From Zygnema circumcarinatum (lineage: Eukaryota > Streptophyta > Zygnematophyceae > Zygnematales > Zygnemataceae): 64,000 bases of DNA. Shown here one piece after another: positions 9,901 through 21,196 of the stretch. Within the stretch, counting starts at the first letter, position 1. Each line of letters opens with the position of its first letter. The stretch lies in the NCBI GenBank assembly GCA_037447605.1, contig CM074811.1:2775904-2839903 (forward strand). The letters run 5' to 3'. The position numbers and the translations under genes were made by a program. The notes beneath the pieces are model-generated. The model was not told where the DNA came from. It searched no databases and saw only the letters and a list, made by a program, of their open reading frames with translations.

Positions 9901-11818
9901 CTTTTAACTGCGAGGTTGACAAGTTCTAGTCTTAAGCGGGGGGGCTCTCCATTGGCTGGAGGCTTGTTCTGACGTCAGCTGCAGGAGGAAGGGTGTGTGG
10001 GGCAAGGTCCACTTTTGAAGTGCCATTCGTCTCCATAGTCAGTGGCAGCCTGTCTCAGAGCTGTGTAGGAGGCCGGGGATGGTGATATATGGAGAGTGTC
10101 ATATTGCTCCTTGTGCTGGCGAGGGAGGGAGCGCACAGGAAGCAGAGAGAAGACAGTGAGACAAGGCGGAAAAACCGGATACGCAGTCGTTATGGTAGGA
10201 GCCAATCTTTTGGTGCTTTGAGAGGTTCATGTGATGTACTTTGATAGGGATGAGAACCTGGAGACAAGGGGCTGCGATGGGCCCTGCTAATCTGCAGTTA
10301 TTTGATTATGATGAAGGGCTGAGTAGCTGTTGTATGCTGCTGTAGCATCGGAGGAGATGCTGCCAATAGTCTGTATAGATGGGCAGCCCCTCGATTGTTG
10401 ACACGTGCTCTCTTTTGCAAGTTCAGGTCTATTGTTGTTGCTGGCATCGTGGAGCATCCTCTGCTCCCTGTTGCTTGTCAGTTTGCACCTTGGATTTTCG
10501 TTCAAGCCCTCGGCTGATGCGGCCTATTCACTGCTGTGAGCCCTTCATCAATACTTTTTCCGGTTTGGGGAAAGGAAATTCATTTGATCAGTGCACCTTG
10601 CTGTGTTTTTGGCTCATGTTGCTTTCCTGAGCACTGTAGAGCCAGCACTTGCGATGCTCCCTCACAGATGAAGAGGTTGAAAGTATTGAGTAATATGTGC
10701 AGGGAGAAGATTTCGGATGGGAACATCCGAGAAACGGTAGAGCGATTTATGCCCATGCAAGAAGATCACGTGGATGTAACAATGTACGGCACCGTTCTGG
10801 GCATTCTCCTGCTGCTCTACTGCTGCCTTGTTGCAGTTATGAAGGTATGGAGGATCGGCTCCGTCCTATGTCTGGGTAGTAATAGAAATAGCATTACAAA
10901 GAGGCTGCAACTGAGACAAGTGGGTTTTCATGCTTACTGGAATGGAGCTGGGTTTGCTTGAATGTGGGCATTCCTTCTGGTGCTCACAGGCTACTTTGCA
11001 GCTCCTTATATACGTGTATGGTCAGTTCTAATCAGTCCCTTCTAGAAGGATTCTCCTTGCTCTCTTGTTGAGTAAGGTATCCCGGACTTCTATGCGGAGA
11101 AAAGCTCCAATTTGTGCGCCTGAGGAAGTAATGGTCTAGTAGCCTATTCTTAGCTGGAGGTCTCTGGGTAGGCCGAGCTGTATCATTGTTCACTTGCTGC
11201 GCTTGGTCCTTGTGGGAGAGCACTAAGCAGGTAGTGTGGAAGGCTTCACCGGTGCTGACAAGGAAGGAGCTCGCCCAGCTGAAGTTCTATAAGGCTCATG
11301 TGGAAAATGTCTTGAGCTTAAGAGATGGTGCGTTGCTCCTCCTCCTCTGCTTCCTCGCCTATGTTGCTGTCTCGCTGGTTTGCCCTAATGCAAAGTACGT
11401 CTGGATTGTGATCTGACAAGGGACATTCTCAAGGGAGAATTCGTGCTCTGCTTGCTGGCCTTTAGCGGGGATGGGGGCCAAACTAAAAACTTGATGGGGT
11501 ATGGTGAGGTAGTGACAAGATTAGGAAGCAAAAGCGTGACAATCACGTGCATGTCCTTGTGGGCAGGCACGGTAAGGATTGGCTCTTGGGCTTTCAGTAG
11601 GAATGCCATGTGGAAGTCTGTGCTGGTCGTTTAGGGTTTTAAGGTTTTTCAGGATTTTAGGTTTTTTAGGGTTTTTAGGGTTTTTAGTGTAAGTCTTTGT
11701 GCAGACTGATGGTTTCTTGGAAAGTATGGGTCCTCCCTTTCACTATGGGGATATTGAAGTCAACCCTTGGATCTGATGCAGGCTTGTACAGGGAATACTT
11801 CAAGCAGCTCCAGAGTAG
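6935..11818 (+). CDS. Dynamin-superfamily GTPase, EHD/sarcalumenin-like, with two C-terminal membrane segments; 5' exons disturbed
   Basis: Exons 3' of the P-loop join cleanly: one ending 7617, then 8128-8275, 8493-8658, 8840-8952, 9208-9276, 9395-9508, 9763-9839, 10640-10844, 11231-11394 and 11782-11818. G1 is GNHSAGKSS (7580-7606), G3 DTPG (8565-8576), G4 SKAD (8938-8949). The segment WLADHVDLILVFFDPIG resembles EHD and sarcalumenin GTPases, which form membrane-bound oligomers. Two hydrophobic stretches, LGILLLLYCCLVAVM (exon ending 10844) and ALLLLLCFLAYVAVSLV (exon ending 11394), suggest a C-terminal hairpin or two-pass anchor, giving a membrane-remodelling role by inference. Upstream, SSTERILRTLAELYDPHA (ATG at 6935 or 6992), VDLLHLLLGF and GWVNEAVKTLS look coding but lie in different frames, with a TGA at 7452. 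The last 5' exon may instead start at about 7481. The 5' model is therefore uncertain. Confidence 0.7.
11632..11690 (+). repeat. Degenerate telomere-like repeat in a GTPase intron
   Basis: About 60 bp built from TTTTAGGG-like units (TTTAGGGTTTT, TTTTTTAGGGTTTTTAGGG) inside the intron before the last GTPase exon. The units resemble plant (TTTAGGG) and green-algal (TTTTAGGG) telomere repeats but vary in T number. It could be an interstitial telomeric remnant or chance T-rich intron sequence. Confidence 0.5.
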
Positions 11819-12627
11819 CGAATAAATGGTGCCCCTTCCCACTCTCTCGCTCGGTCACAAGTGCGGCCAAGTCCAGCCTTCCGTTAGTTTGGCGCTGCTT
11901 TCAGTAAGCCGGCCACGTTGTCAATCAAATGTTGAGATGAAGTCTAGGAAGGCTTCTCTGGTCCGTTAAAAAAAAATCCAAAATCTGAACAGTTCGTATA
12001 ACATTCAGACGAGGACTAGTCTGTTGATATGCGGAAAGCACGGCTTATGATCGCTTCAAATCGACACGTAGGGAAGCAGTTCCATGTTTCAGTTAGTGAT
12101 CAAATGTACACTGTTCGGAGTCTAAATAAAGATGTGCTATATGTGTTGTATCTTGTTTGGCGCCTTTTGGTTTTCCTTGCACAAGAACCGGAACCGGAAC
12201 CGTGCTGATGAGGCGTATATGGGTGTATACTGCACCATCACCTCACATCCTGCTTATGTTTTATGGCTTATGGTTGTTGGTGCTTCCTGGTTGATGGTTT
12301 ATGCATTTACGATTTATGGCTTATGATTTATCATCTCCTGGTCATCCCTTTTATGGGCCATCTTGTCGACAACAGAGGTAAAAATTTTGACAACCTATAG
12401 CTGTTTGCTCAGAGCGTCCATACACGCAAGACACAATTGACCATCATCAGTTGAAAAGGCGAGCATGCCTTTCCTTGGAAGTCGTTAGTCTGCTGATATG
12501 CAAAACTGTGAGCACAGCGTGTGAAAAAAGTTTGCGTCTCTTCTTATGCAAGCTCGAGTGCCATTGCCGGTTGGTCCTGAATCATTTAGAAACATAGCAA
12601 GTGGAGCAACAGTGGGGATGGAGGATG
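11819..12627. other. Convergent intergenic region between GTPase and ZYP1
   Basis: No gene seen. AATAAA occurs directly after the GTPase stop (about 11820) and again near 12125, either of which could serve polyadenylation. Positions about 12245-12330 hold loosely repeated TTATGGCTTATG-type units. Confidence 0.45.
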
Positions 12628-15600
12628 CTAGTCGATTGCATAGGGATCGTCCTGGTAGGGGTTGAGTGATCCGCAAGCAAACAGTTCGTTTATGTCGGCG
12701 GGAGTGCGCGTCTTGTCTTTCTGCCAACAAAAACAAGAGAGGTGAGATACTGCAACTGGGAAGCACCCGCCTGAATGCTTCAAGGTTGGTCTTGTAAGGA
12801 GTCAGCCACGTACTACATCTTGACTTCAGATGCAACATGAGCAAAAGTTGTCCCTTGCTATAACTGTTTATGCTGGCAATGGCAGTGATGACAACAAGCT
12901 GAAGTGTGCAGGCCAGACTACATAGGGTGGAAATCCATCGAGGGTACTCAGCAACGCATCGACACAGTCACAACTCTCCACGACACTGCTTGCATGGGGC
13001 TGATGCTATCGGAGGTACCCTCGATGAAAGTCCATAATCTTTTGTTAGACAAAGTGCACACTTACTCTGACAACCGTTGAGCTCCTTGATCGCCTTCTCT
13101 TCGACACTTTCTTGCCATTCCCAAAAACCTGCATTTGGTATTCGTGGCTTGCGATCTGCGGGGAAAAGACAAGTACTCACTAAAGAGAAGCTTCGCTGCG
13201 CTAGCTTCGCTTCGCTTTTGTTTGACAATCACTCCGAACGCCATGATTGAATTCCAAGCAAGACAGACTGCTAGTGATTGATGAAAACAAGAAAATAATG
13301 TTTGTTGAATTACAGTATGCTTAAAGAAGAGGAGTATAGAATGGTGAGGATAGAGGCCTGCCTCTGAACTATGAGACGCCTATTACTGTAGTACCGCAGT
13401 ATATTACATGAACCTACATGGCTGATCCCCGGACTAGTTTCAAGCCCAGCTCTGTGGTCTGTTCAACATGAACAGACCACAGGGCTGGCCAGATCTGGCC
13501 AGAGCTCTCGGTAATTAAAAGAGTGAATCATGGAATATGGAATATGAATTATAAAAAAAAAAAGGGGTGTGAAGGGAGGTTTGACAATTGACATTGACGT
13601 CAAAACCGTCGCCCAGGACGTACGGCTTCCCAGAAATTCGTCATATTGCATTTGACATGATTACTGACCTTCTGTTGAACAGGAGGAGCCGGCTTGGAAG
13701 CACTGTTGTAGGGAAACTCGGGAAGCTGTTGAAAATCTGTCGTTGGTACAGCCTCTTTTCTCTGCAGAGACCGACATTACTGTCAAAAACCGGTTATTGA
13801 ATACCAATAACGGTCTGTCTTCATCGTTGTTTGCCTGCAAGTGAAACTAGAACTCCAAACATACCCGTCGGACTCCGTATGTACTTCAATTCGCATAAAC
13901 GGCTTGAAAGGTGAGGACTGGTTACTTGCCTGCTTCGAAAATGTAGTAGGATTTCCACCTTGTGCATCCACGGACAATTTAGAAAACTGAGCAACTTGTC
14001 TTGTCTCCTGATTGGACTCAATGACCTGTAATACGGGTGCTTTGCTCAAACTCATCGCAGAAGGTCAATCAACAGATCCAAATTTGCAAGTTAAATCAAC
14101 ACAGGCACACTCCACTGCATTGAATTCCTTTTTTTTGCCACTCTCTCAGCAGCACTGTCAGAAAGGAGGTGCAGTAACTTTGATACCAGCTGCACTGTTT
14201 AGCAAGCTATTACTCTCGGGATTAGGTGGAACTGAGGCGTTGGAATCATACCATTGTGCTTCTCACTCGCCCAGTGTATGCAAGGTGTCCGTCGTCATGA
14301 TCAACATCGATTGCAGTGTCGGTGTTATCCTGTCAGAATGAATCCTCCATACAGTTAGCAAGGCTGCCTCATTTGTTTCGCGTTATTTTGCGTTTAGGTC
14401 GACACTTTCACGTGAATATGTACAGCATTGCGAGGGAAACAAGGGTCAACGATTTAGAGGCGAGGTGGTATTACATGTTTCTCAGCTCCTGTCCCATCTG
14501 GACTTGTGTCTCCAAACTTAGCCTGCATAGAAGATGGCAAAATATTTGCAGCGTCATGAGAAGCAAATTACTTACATGAGGTTGTTATTGTTATAATAAG
14601 AATTGTGCAGTATGATAGTCTTGAGGACAATTTACAAAAACGAGTACACAACTTCACCTGAATGAGTTCCCTTTGCACATCATAACTGAAGCGTCGAAGA
14701 GTAGCTTCATGGCGTAGCTTTTCCTTAGCGAGCTTTCCATTGTAATCCTGTATCTTTTTCTCGTAATCAATCTTCATCCTGCTCAATGCCTCCTCATGCT
14801 TCACCTGTTCTGCAAGAGATATTGATTTAGCTTGTTCCAATGCCGCTTCACTCTGTCCAAGACATACACCGCAGTTGCCTTCATCAGCTTGGAGATTTAC
14901 TGGCATGCGTAGAAGCAAAATAAACTGCGTTTCTTGCTTTTTTAGTTATCTTACTGGCCTTCACACCTGTTTCCCCCTATCCCAGAATCACCTGTGGCAA
15001 CTTACCGTCCGCAGGTGTTCCTCACTATGCTGTAACTTTGTGGTAACTTCGTCGTTGATGAACATCAGCTCATCCTTATGGTTCTCAATATGCTCCAAAT
15101 CTCCTTGCTTCTGTGACATAGTAGAAAACATAGATGACATAAAAACCTCTGCCTTGCACTGCCTAGAGGGTTTGTTCTAAACGCATTGAGAAACTGCAGC
15201 ATTACTGCGTAGAGCATTCAACAAAGGCAACGGTAAATGAGCACAATACTTTCATGTATTTAAAGAGTAAAACATGAGAGTGTAGCCTAATCTGCAACAT
15301 CACACTTCAGAAGAAGTGATGATTTACCTGCTGCAGCTCCAACTCCCGTTGAACCTTACGTTCCGTCAACCTCTCCACTTTTGATTTCCATTCCGTTACA
15401 AAAGTCTCTTGAGCCTGAACGGAGAATGAGCTAAATCAGAAAGTATTTATATTTTGGCTATTTTGTATACATTGTTGTACATTCATTTCAACTTCGATTG
15501 CGCTGACTTATTGTCATTCATTACCTGTCTAGATTTTTCTTCGTTGCTGAGATTTATTTGTAGCAATTCAGATTCGAGCTTGTGCTCTAGGGTGACATTT

Positions 15601-18600
15601 TCTGCGCGAAGATTTTCCACGTGCTCCTTTTCCTGAACACAAACATAAGCTGTCAGGCTCGAGTAACATCCTCTGATGATATACTGGTGTGCATGTAATG
15701 AGCCAGTCTGATCACGTCTCTTAAAAAATAGATATGGTTAGCTGCCTCTGTTTTGAAAGGTCTAGTGTAATCACCTTTTCCAATGCTGCACAGAGTGCCA
15801 TTCTCTCCCGACATAGCTCCATCCGAAGTTCTTCAAGTATTTTGTTCGTTTCGTCGTGATACTGTTTAGCAAGTTCGGTCATCTGGACATGTCAACGCAG
15901 AAACGATCCAGGACAAGTCAGTCGTAGAATGTGAGTTTCTCTGTTCAACGATTTAAATGACTTAGATGCATCCTGGACACGTTACTGGCGACTGAAAATG
16001 TTTATATTTATACAAGCGGTGAATCTATCAATCATTGACTGATAGGCTTACCTCTTTGTTACTCTGCTCCTCCAGGTTGTTGATGTTCGTTCTGGCTGTT
16101 TCCCGCTGACACGACAGGGCCTTTTCGTATTCGTATTTTGTGCTTTCCACCAATTCACTTGCCTGCAAAGAACCGCAATTGATTGAACTAAACAATTTTA
16201 TTCTTTTCCTGTAATCAGTGCTTCCCTTAGTGTTAACTTCGGCAATTGCAAAGCAGGATAATATGTACAAGTGGTGCATAATGATCTCGAAGGGAATGGC
16301 AGTGAACTGACCTTCTGCGTCTCATTTTTAATGGCCTTGTGTGTTTCGGCTTCGTAATGTTTCCGAATTTCAGCTACGGCCTGCAAACAACGTGTTAAAA
16401 AATCAAGTGCCATGTCGTCTTCTCCAAAAAGTACCTATACTGAAAAGCAAGAGTAGATTTCCTGTGTGTTCGATAATACCTGGTTGTTTTGCATTGATAT
16501 CTCCCGCAGGTGCCTTTGAAGCTCCAGCTGTTTTGTTTCAAGCTCTGCTTGTCCCTCTCGTTTGCTTGCTTCACTTGCCTTCTGTGCGCATATCATTTGC
16601 TCATTCGTCTGTCACAATCAATATCTCATTAAAACGTCAGTCCAATAACAATCGCATTCAAACTCTCCGCCAGGCCAGATACTATGAACTGGCTGGATAA
16701 GGTTTTTGAGCAAGTAAAATCTTTGGTATGCCGGCTGCATTCTGTTTACAAGACTGCGTTCTATCGAACGGTAATTTTGCTGTGGAGCATTCACGAGATA
16801 GAAACCGAACAAGTTGATAAGATCTTTTTTGCTGGCTTTGAGAAACGGCAACCTCTTTAAGCTTCTGCTCCACTTGCTGGTGCTGCTCTTGAAGCCGGTT
16901 AAGTTCAGTTGTGTTTCTTTCGTATGCCTCCTGAGTGTTCTTTAGCTCCTCGGTGGTTGCATTGAGCAGCGCATTCTGCTCATGACGCTCATTTTGCAGC
17001 GCCTTTAAATCAGCCTGTCCCTTTTCAACTGCTCGCTCTAGTGCCTTAACAGCATTAGCGTCCTCTTCCTTTATCTTTGAAATGTCGCCGAGGAGTTTCC
17101 CCTGTGTCACAAAATCCTGCTCTTAGAAAAAGTGGTGCTTTATCGAATCGTTATGATTTGTACGGTGATTGAGTTATACTGAACGGAAACGGTGGTATTT
17201 TTTTTTCAAGTGGGTGAGGTTTCACTCATGTTCAGAGCAAAATAGAGAAAGTACCTTCTCCTCCTCCAGTTCGTTAACCAGAGTTGCAAGAGCAGCTAAC
17301 TCTTCTCGGTAACTCGTGCTTTCTCGTGTTCTATCGTCAAGCTGATTACGTAGTAGAGTCATACATTCCTGCGCTGACTTTTGTGCTTCCGCAGCAGCAG
17401 TAACAGTCTCCGATTGGCTGCATCGCAGCTGCTCTAAGGCTTCCCTGCAGGCTGCGGGCAGAAATGTTTGACAAACAGCCAGACCAAGTTAAACTCGTTT
17501 CGTGCCAGATAGCACGCCAAAAACTTTGAAAGCTAACAACTTATGCAGACGATTGATCACTAGCTATTCACTGTGTGAATTTGTCTCAACTTTCGGTATA
17601 TAGTCATGCAACAAACTTGTTATCCAAGGCAATTTTTTTTGACAAACTGCTGCAGCGTGTCGATAGCACCGGTGCATGCAATACTGCACTTACTCTTCAA
17701 GTCATCCCGAAGGACTTTGACCTTTGTTTGTAGTTCGTGGTTCCGCACGTCAGCTTCCCTCATTGTTTGTAAAATCCGCTCCTTTTCGCTATGTTCTTTT
17801 GCATGTTTTGAGCTGCTCTTGGCAAGTTCCTGGAGCAGTGCTTCCATGTTCCGCGCTGTGTGGCCGTTCATACTTGCAAGCGCTGATGCTTTGGCTGATA
17901 ACATCTCTACCTGCTGCTTCAAGGTCGTAACTTCATTGAGCTTGACCTCGAGCTGTTTTTCAAGGTCATTTCGTGTAGATTCAACGTCAGTCTTCGCATC
18001 ACCCTGCTCGTGCAAATGACACACGCACGATCAGTGATGCACTTGTCTTCCTTCGCCTCGAATAACGGAGACTGCACAAAATCGACGAATTGCTGTGCAA
18101 AGTTGGGCATTCAATTCATTCCGGATCGCATTTTGAAGCTCAGGAAACAATTCTCGTCCTGGTTTTCAAAGTACATGCGCATTGCGGGATAGACATTCAA
18201 GGCAGGCAAAAGGCTTCGACAGCACCAACTCCTTGTTTCTGTTTTGCAGGCGTTCCAATACAACTCGCTCTTTTGCAATCCCATTTTGCAATGCAGCAAT
18301 CTGCTGCTGACTGCCTTCTGCTTCCGCCGTTTTCATTGTTGCCTCCATTTCTGCTGTCTGCAGCCGTCTCAATAACGATCCTGTAAAACAGTATCCAGCA
18401 GCAAGTTAATCGGAAGTGAACAACAAAAAGAAGCTGTCTGCTTCGACAATTCCAGAGGATGGCAGTCCTTGTTGAAGATCACCAAGCTGCAAAAATTCTG
18501 AATGCATGCAAATTTATAGCTCCGACAATCGCGTTTTTCTCATGCAAACCTTGAAGACGACCATGACGTTTTTGCAAAGTTCGAGGGCAACATATATGAC

Positions 18601-20157
18601 CTTTTCCCAACCAAAAAGGACAAAGCAAAATGAAGATGGTGCAGGTGTCCATATAATCTCAGACGTGCAATGGATGGCACATTGCACGGACAGTGGCGCG
18701 TCGACTCTTTTTCCAGCAGCCTGACTATAGTCCCTCATGCAATTTTTTGAAAAGGAAACGAAACATACCTTTTTCCGAGGCTGTCTTCTTGTGATGGGAG
18801 AGCTCGTTGGATATCTGTAGGTTCAGCTGAGAAAATTCACGTCGTAAGTCGCTGACTTCTGCTCCCCCTGGCGAAGCAGAAGACGATGCAACTCAGTGAG
18901 AGAACCGAGATGGGAACCACGCACAAGTGGCAAAGAGACGTTGACTTAACAGTCAGCACTCAATGTTGCTCAAAAAATATGCAAAAAATGTTCTACATTA
19001 CCACGCATTCAGCAGCTTAGGACGAGCATTTTCACAATGCTACAGATCAGGATCCTTACAAGCTTTCGCTCTCGCCTCTGCATCGTTTTTTTGAGCATCA
19101 AACTTCTCGAGTTTCTGTATCAGATCTTCATAATTCTTTTGCCTCCCAAGGATTTTCGATTCTAGAAATTGTCGCATTCGTTCAGCTGTCAGGTGAAAAG
19201 GACATCAAACAGAAAACTGTTAATGCTGATATTGCCAGAGGTCGGAATATTTCCAGGGAAAACCTTAGGCATGTTGTGAACTAAATAATTGTTGCTCTTT
19301 CATAAATTGGTTAACCAGCAAATATTGCTATCTTAATAGATGCTAGAGCTCTACTTTGTCGATACCGTGAACTACATAGGATTATTAAAAGGTTCTGCGT
19401 CCATAAAGGTTAGTACGTGGCTAACAACTTTAAAAGGGTACAATGCAGGGAAGCGTCCTCAGCAGATGCGGGATTTGCAGTGGGAGTGGAATGACGTAAT
19501 ATTATGTCACCTTCTTCAAATTTACTCTTGGCCTCGCATAATGCTTCTATTGTCTGTTGATGTAGAGCATTTACAGGAAGCACCGGGTCGTTTTCGCCTC
19601 GAGTCCATTCTTGATTGTCTACACGGTCGTTCTTCTGATGGTGGGATCTCTGCAAAAAGGCATTGTGACATCTGAATGTCAATCCACCACCCAGCGTCGA
19701 AATTCTTGGATAAACACTATGTCTCGATTCCTTGGGATCGCGTCTGCAGTAGCATATCCGAGTTCAGGAAGCAGTGATTTAGGGAATAACATCCGACGGT
19801 ACCATTATCGCAGGGTCCAACGGCAGAGAAGCGCGTGCTAGTAATGAATTCAGACCTGCAACCGTCACAAAGGAAAGTTACATGCGTTAATGTACCTTCA
19901 TCAACTATCTGCTTCCCAAACGAGCCTCCCTATCCTAAACTTGAACCACATACGGGCTGCAATCCTAGGCCTCGACTCACTGAAACGTGGTATCGAATAT
20001 CAATAACCTTGACAAATGCAAGCTTTCCAGAATTACGAAGCCTACCTGTCGGCTGTTGTTTGCTCAAAAGACTCGTTTGCTGAATCTTGGATAATCCAAG
20101 GGCACAAGACGGCTGTAAATGCAAACGCTCGCCCTTGGTCGCGGCGGCGGACGCCAT
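12628..20157 (-). CDS. ZYP1: Synaptonemal complex transverse filament protein ZYP1
   Basis: About 20 small minus-strand exons encode a long coiled coil. Confident ones are 20157-20046 (ATG), 19855-19803, 19634-19511, 19185-19060, about 18867-18769, about 18380-18220, about 18005-17695, 17450-17250, 17100-16850, 16610-16490, 16385-16310, 16160-16050, 15880-15775, 15630-15525, 15415-15330, 15110-15005, 14850-14660, about 14040-13865, about 13740-13650, 13155-13066 and 12720-12628. Three features identify it: LETKQLELQRHLREISMQNN followed by AVAEIRKHYEAE, equivalent to the plant ZYP1 QLELSRHLKEL...EIRRKY block; a basic C-terminal motif HEYQMQV...GKKVSKRRRSRSS like HREYEVE...VTKRRKTRN; and a final exon ending ELFACGSLNPYQDDPYAID, almost the plant ZYP1 C-terminus. 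ZYP1 zips homologous chromosomes together in meiotic prophase and limits crossovers. Some N-terminal and penultimate exons remain unplaced. Confidence 0.85.
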
Positions 20158-21196
20158 GTCCGCGCCGGCGGCAGTGCTGGCAGTCTCCGCGGCAAGAGCG
20201 CCGGCGGACCTGCAGCTGCAGAAGCTGCAAGACGGCCGACCGCAGCTTTTAAAAAGTTCGATGGCGGGATTTGGCGCCAACAGGGCTTGTCAATAATTTG
20301 AAAAAAGTTCGAAACAAGTACATTTTTCATGGAAATGTGTTTGCGTTAAACGTACTGTTTTCGAAAACGGAAATTGAAGGGGAACCCTCACAACTTTTTT
20401 TTCAAGAATTTGACAAGGCAGGGGGGGGGGCGCAGACGGAGCATGTCGCCATACAGTAACTTGTTTGGAAAGCAGGACTCCTTATGTTTCTTTTACTACT
20501 AAGTTTGGTGGAAATCTTTATCTTGTCCCCCCGTTTCGAATTCGATGATGTATGGTGCTAGTTCTCCACTCTCCTCGCGTGAAAGTCCCTTTTAGGACGG
20601 AATTTCGCTTGAGGCATTGAGCTAGGGATCAAGTTCACACTGTTGCATACCTGGCAATCTGCAGTTGGTGGTTCTCACATCGTGATGTGATATCTTTGAT
20701 GCATGTCCATGGTGCAACGTTTTACATCTTGCAAAACGAAATGCAGAAAGTTTGCAGCATCGTGATTTCAACAGAACTTTTACATTGCGCGATATGTCGA
20801 GGACCCGCGTACTTGAATCCGTAATTCTTAAAATATGATGATGCAGTGATGTGTGTGGTGCAACATGGATTGATGTAAGACTAGCACTCGAGCATCGAGC
20901 AGTGCATTCCAGCACCAGGGAGAGGGGTCTACAGTACTTGCTTTTCCTGATCAGCCGGGAAACACATCGAACTCTCCCTAGTCGTGCCGTACACATACCG
21001 TACGAAAAAATATACCGTACGGTACGGCACCCTCCATAGCCGGACCGTTTCCATGCCAAGCCGGAAAGGATTAGCTCGCAGTCATCAACTAACTGTACGG
21101 AGAGAGACAGGCATGGAACGGTGATTGGGAAGAGGGCGCGCATTGCTGGTGTGAGCCACTGAGCCGGCCATGGTGTCCTAGTTGTTGCAAGAAGCC
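20158..21196. promoter_or_regulatory. Bidirectional region between ZYP1 and TELO2
   Basis: About 1 kb between two head-to-head starts. The ZYP1 side is GC-rich with short GCC-type repeats near the ATG; the rest is AT-rich and contains a G run near 20424. No coding signal is visible. It contains the CCGTACGG-rich inverted repeat listed separately. Confidence 0.4.
20984..21030. repeat. Inverted repeat built from CCGTAC/GTACGG units
   Basis: The arms GTGCCGTAC (20984-20992) and GTACGGCAC (21022-21030) are exact reverse complements, separated by 29 bases that contain further CCGTAC and an A run. Similar GTACGG-rich sequence occurs near 29390, 37080-37330, 40110-40140 and 57190-57640, so it belongs to a dispersed motif rather than a single promoter element. 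Confidence 0.7.

Noticed and set aside
19686-19802. Open minus-strand segment (PKSLLPELGYATADAIPR) as a ZYP1 exon
   Set aside because: It follows in-frame stops and I could not find acceptor and donor sites that keep phase with the neighbouring exons; left unassigned.
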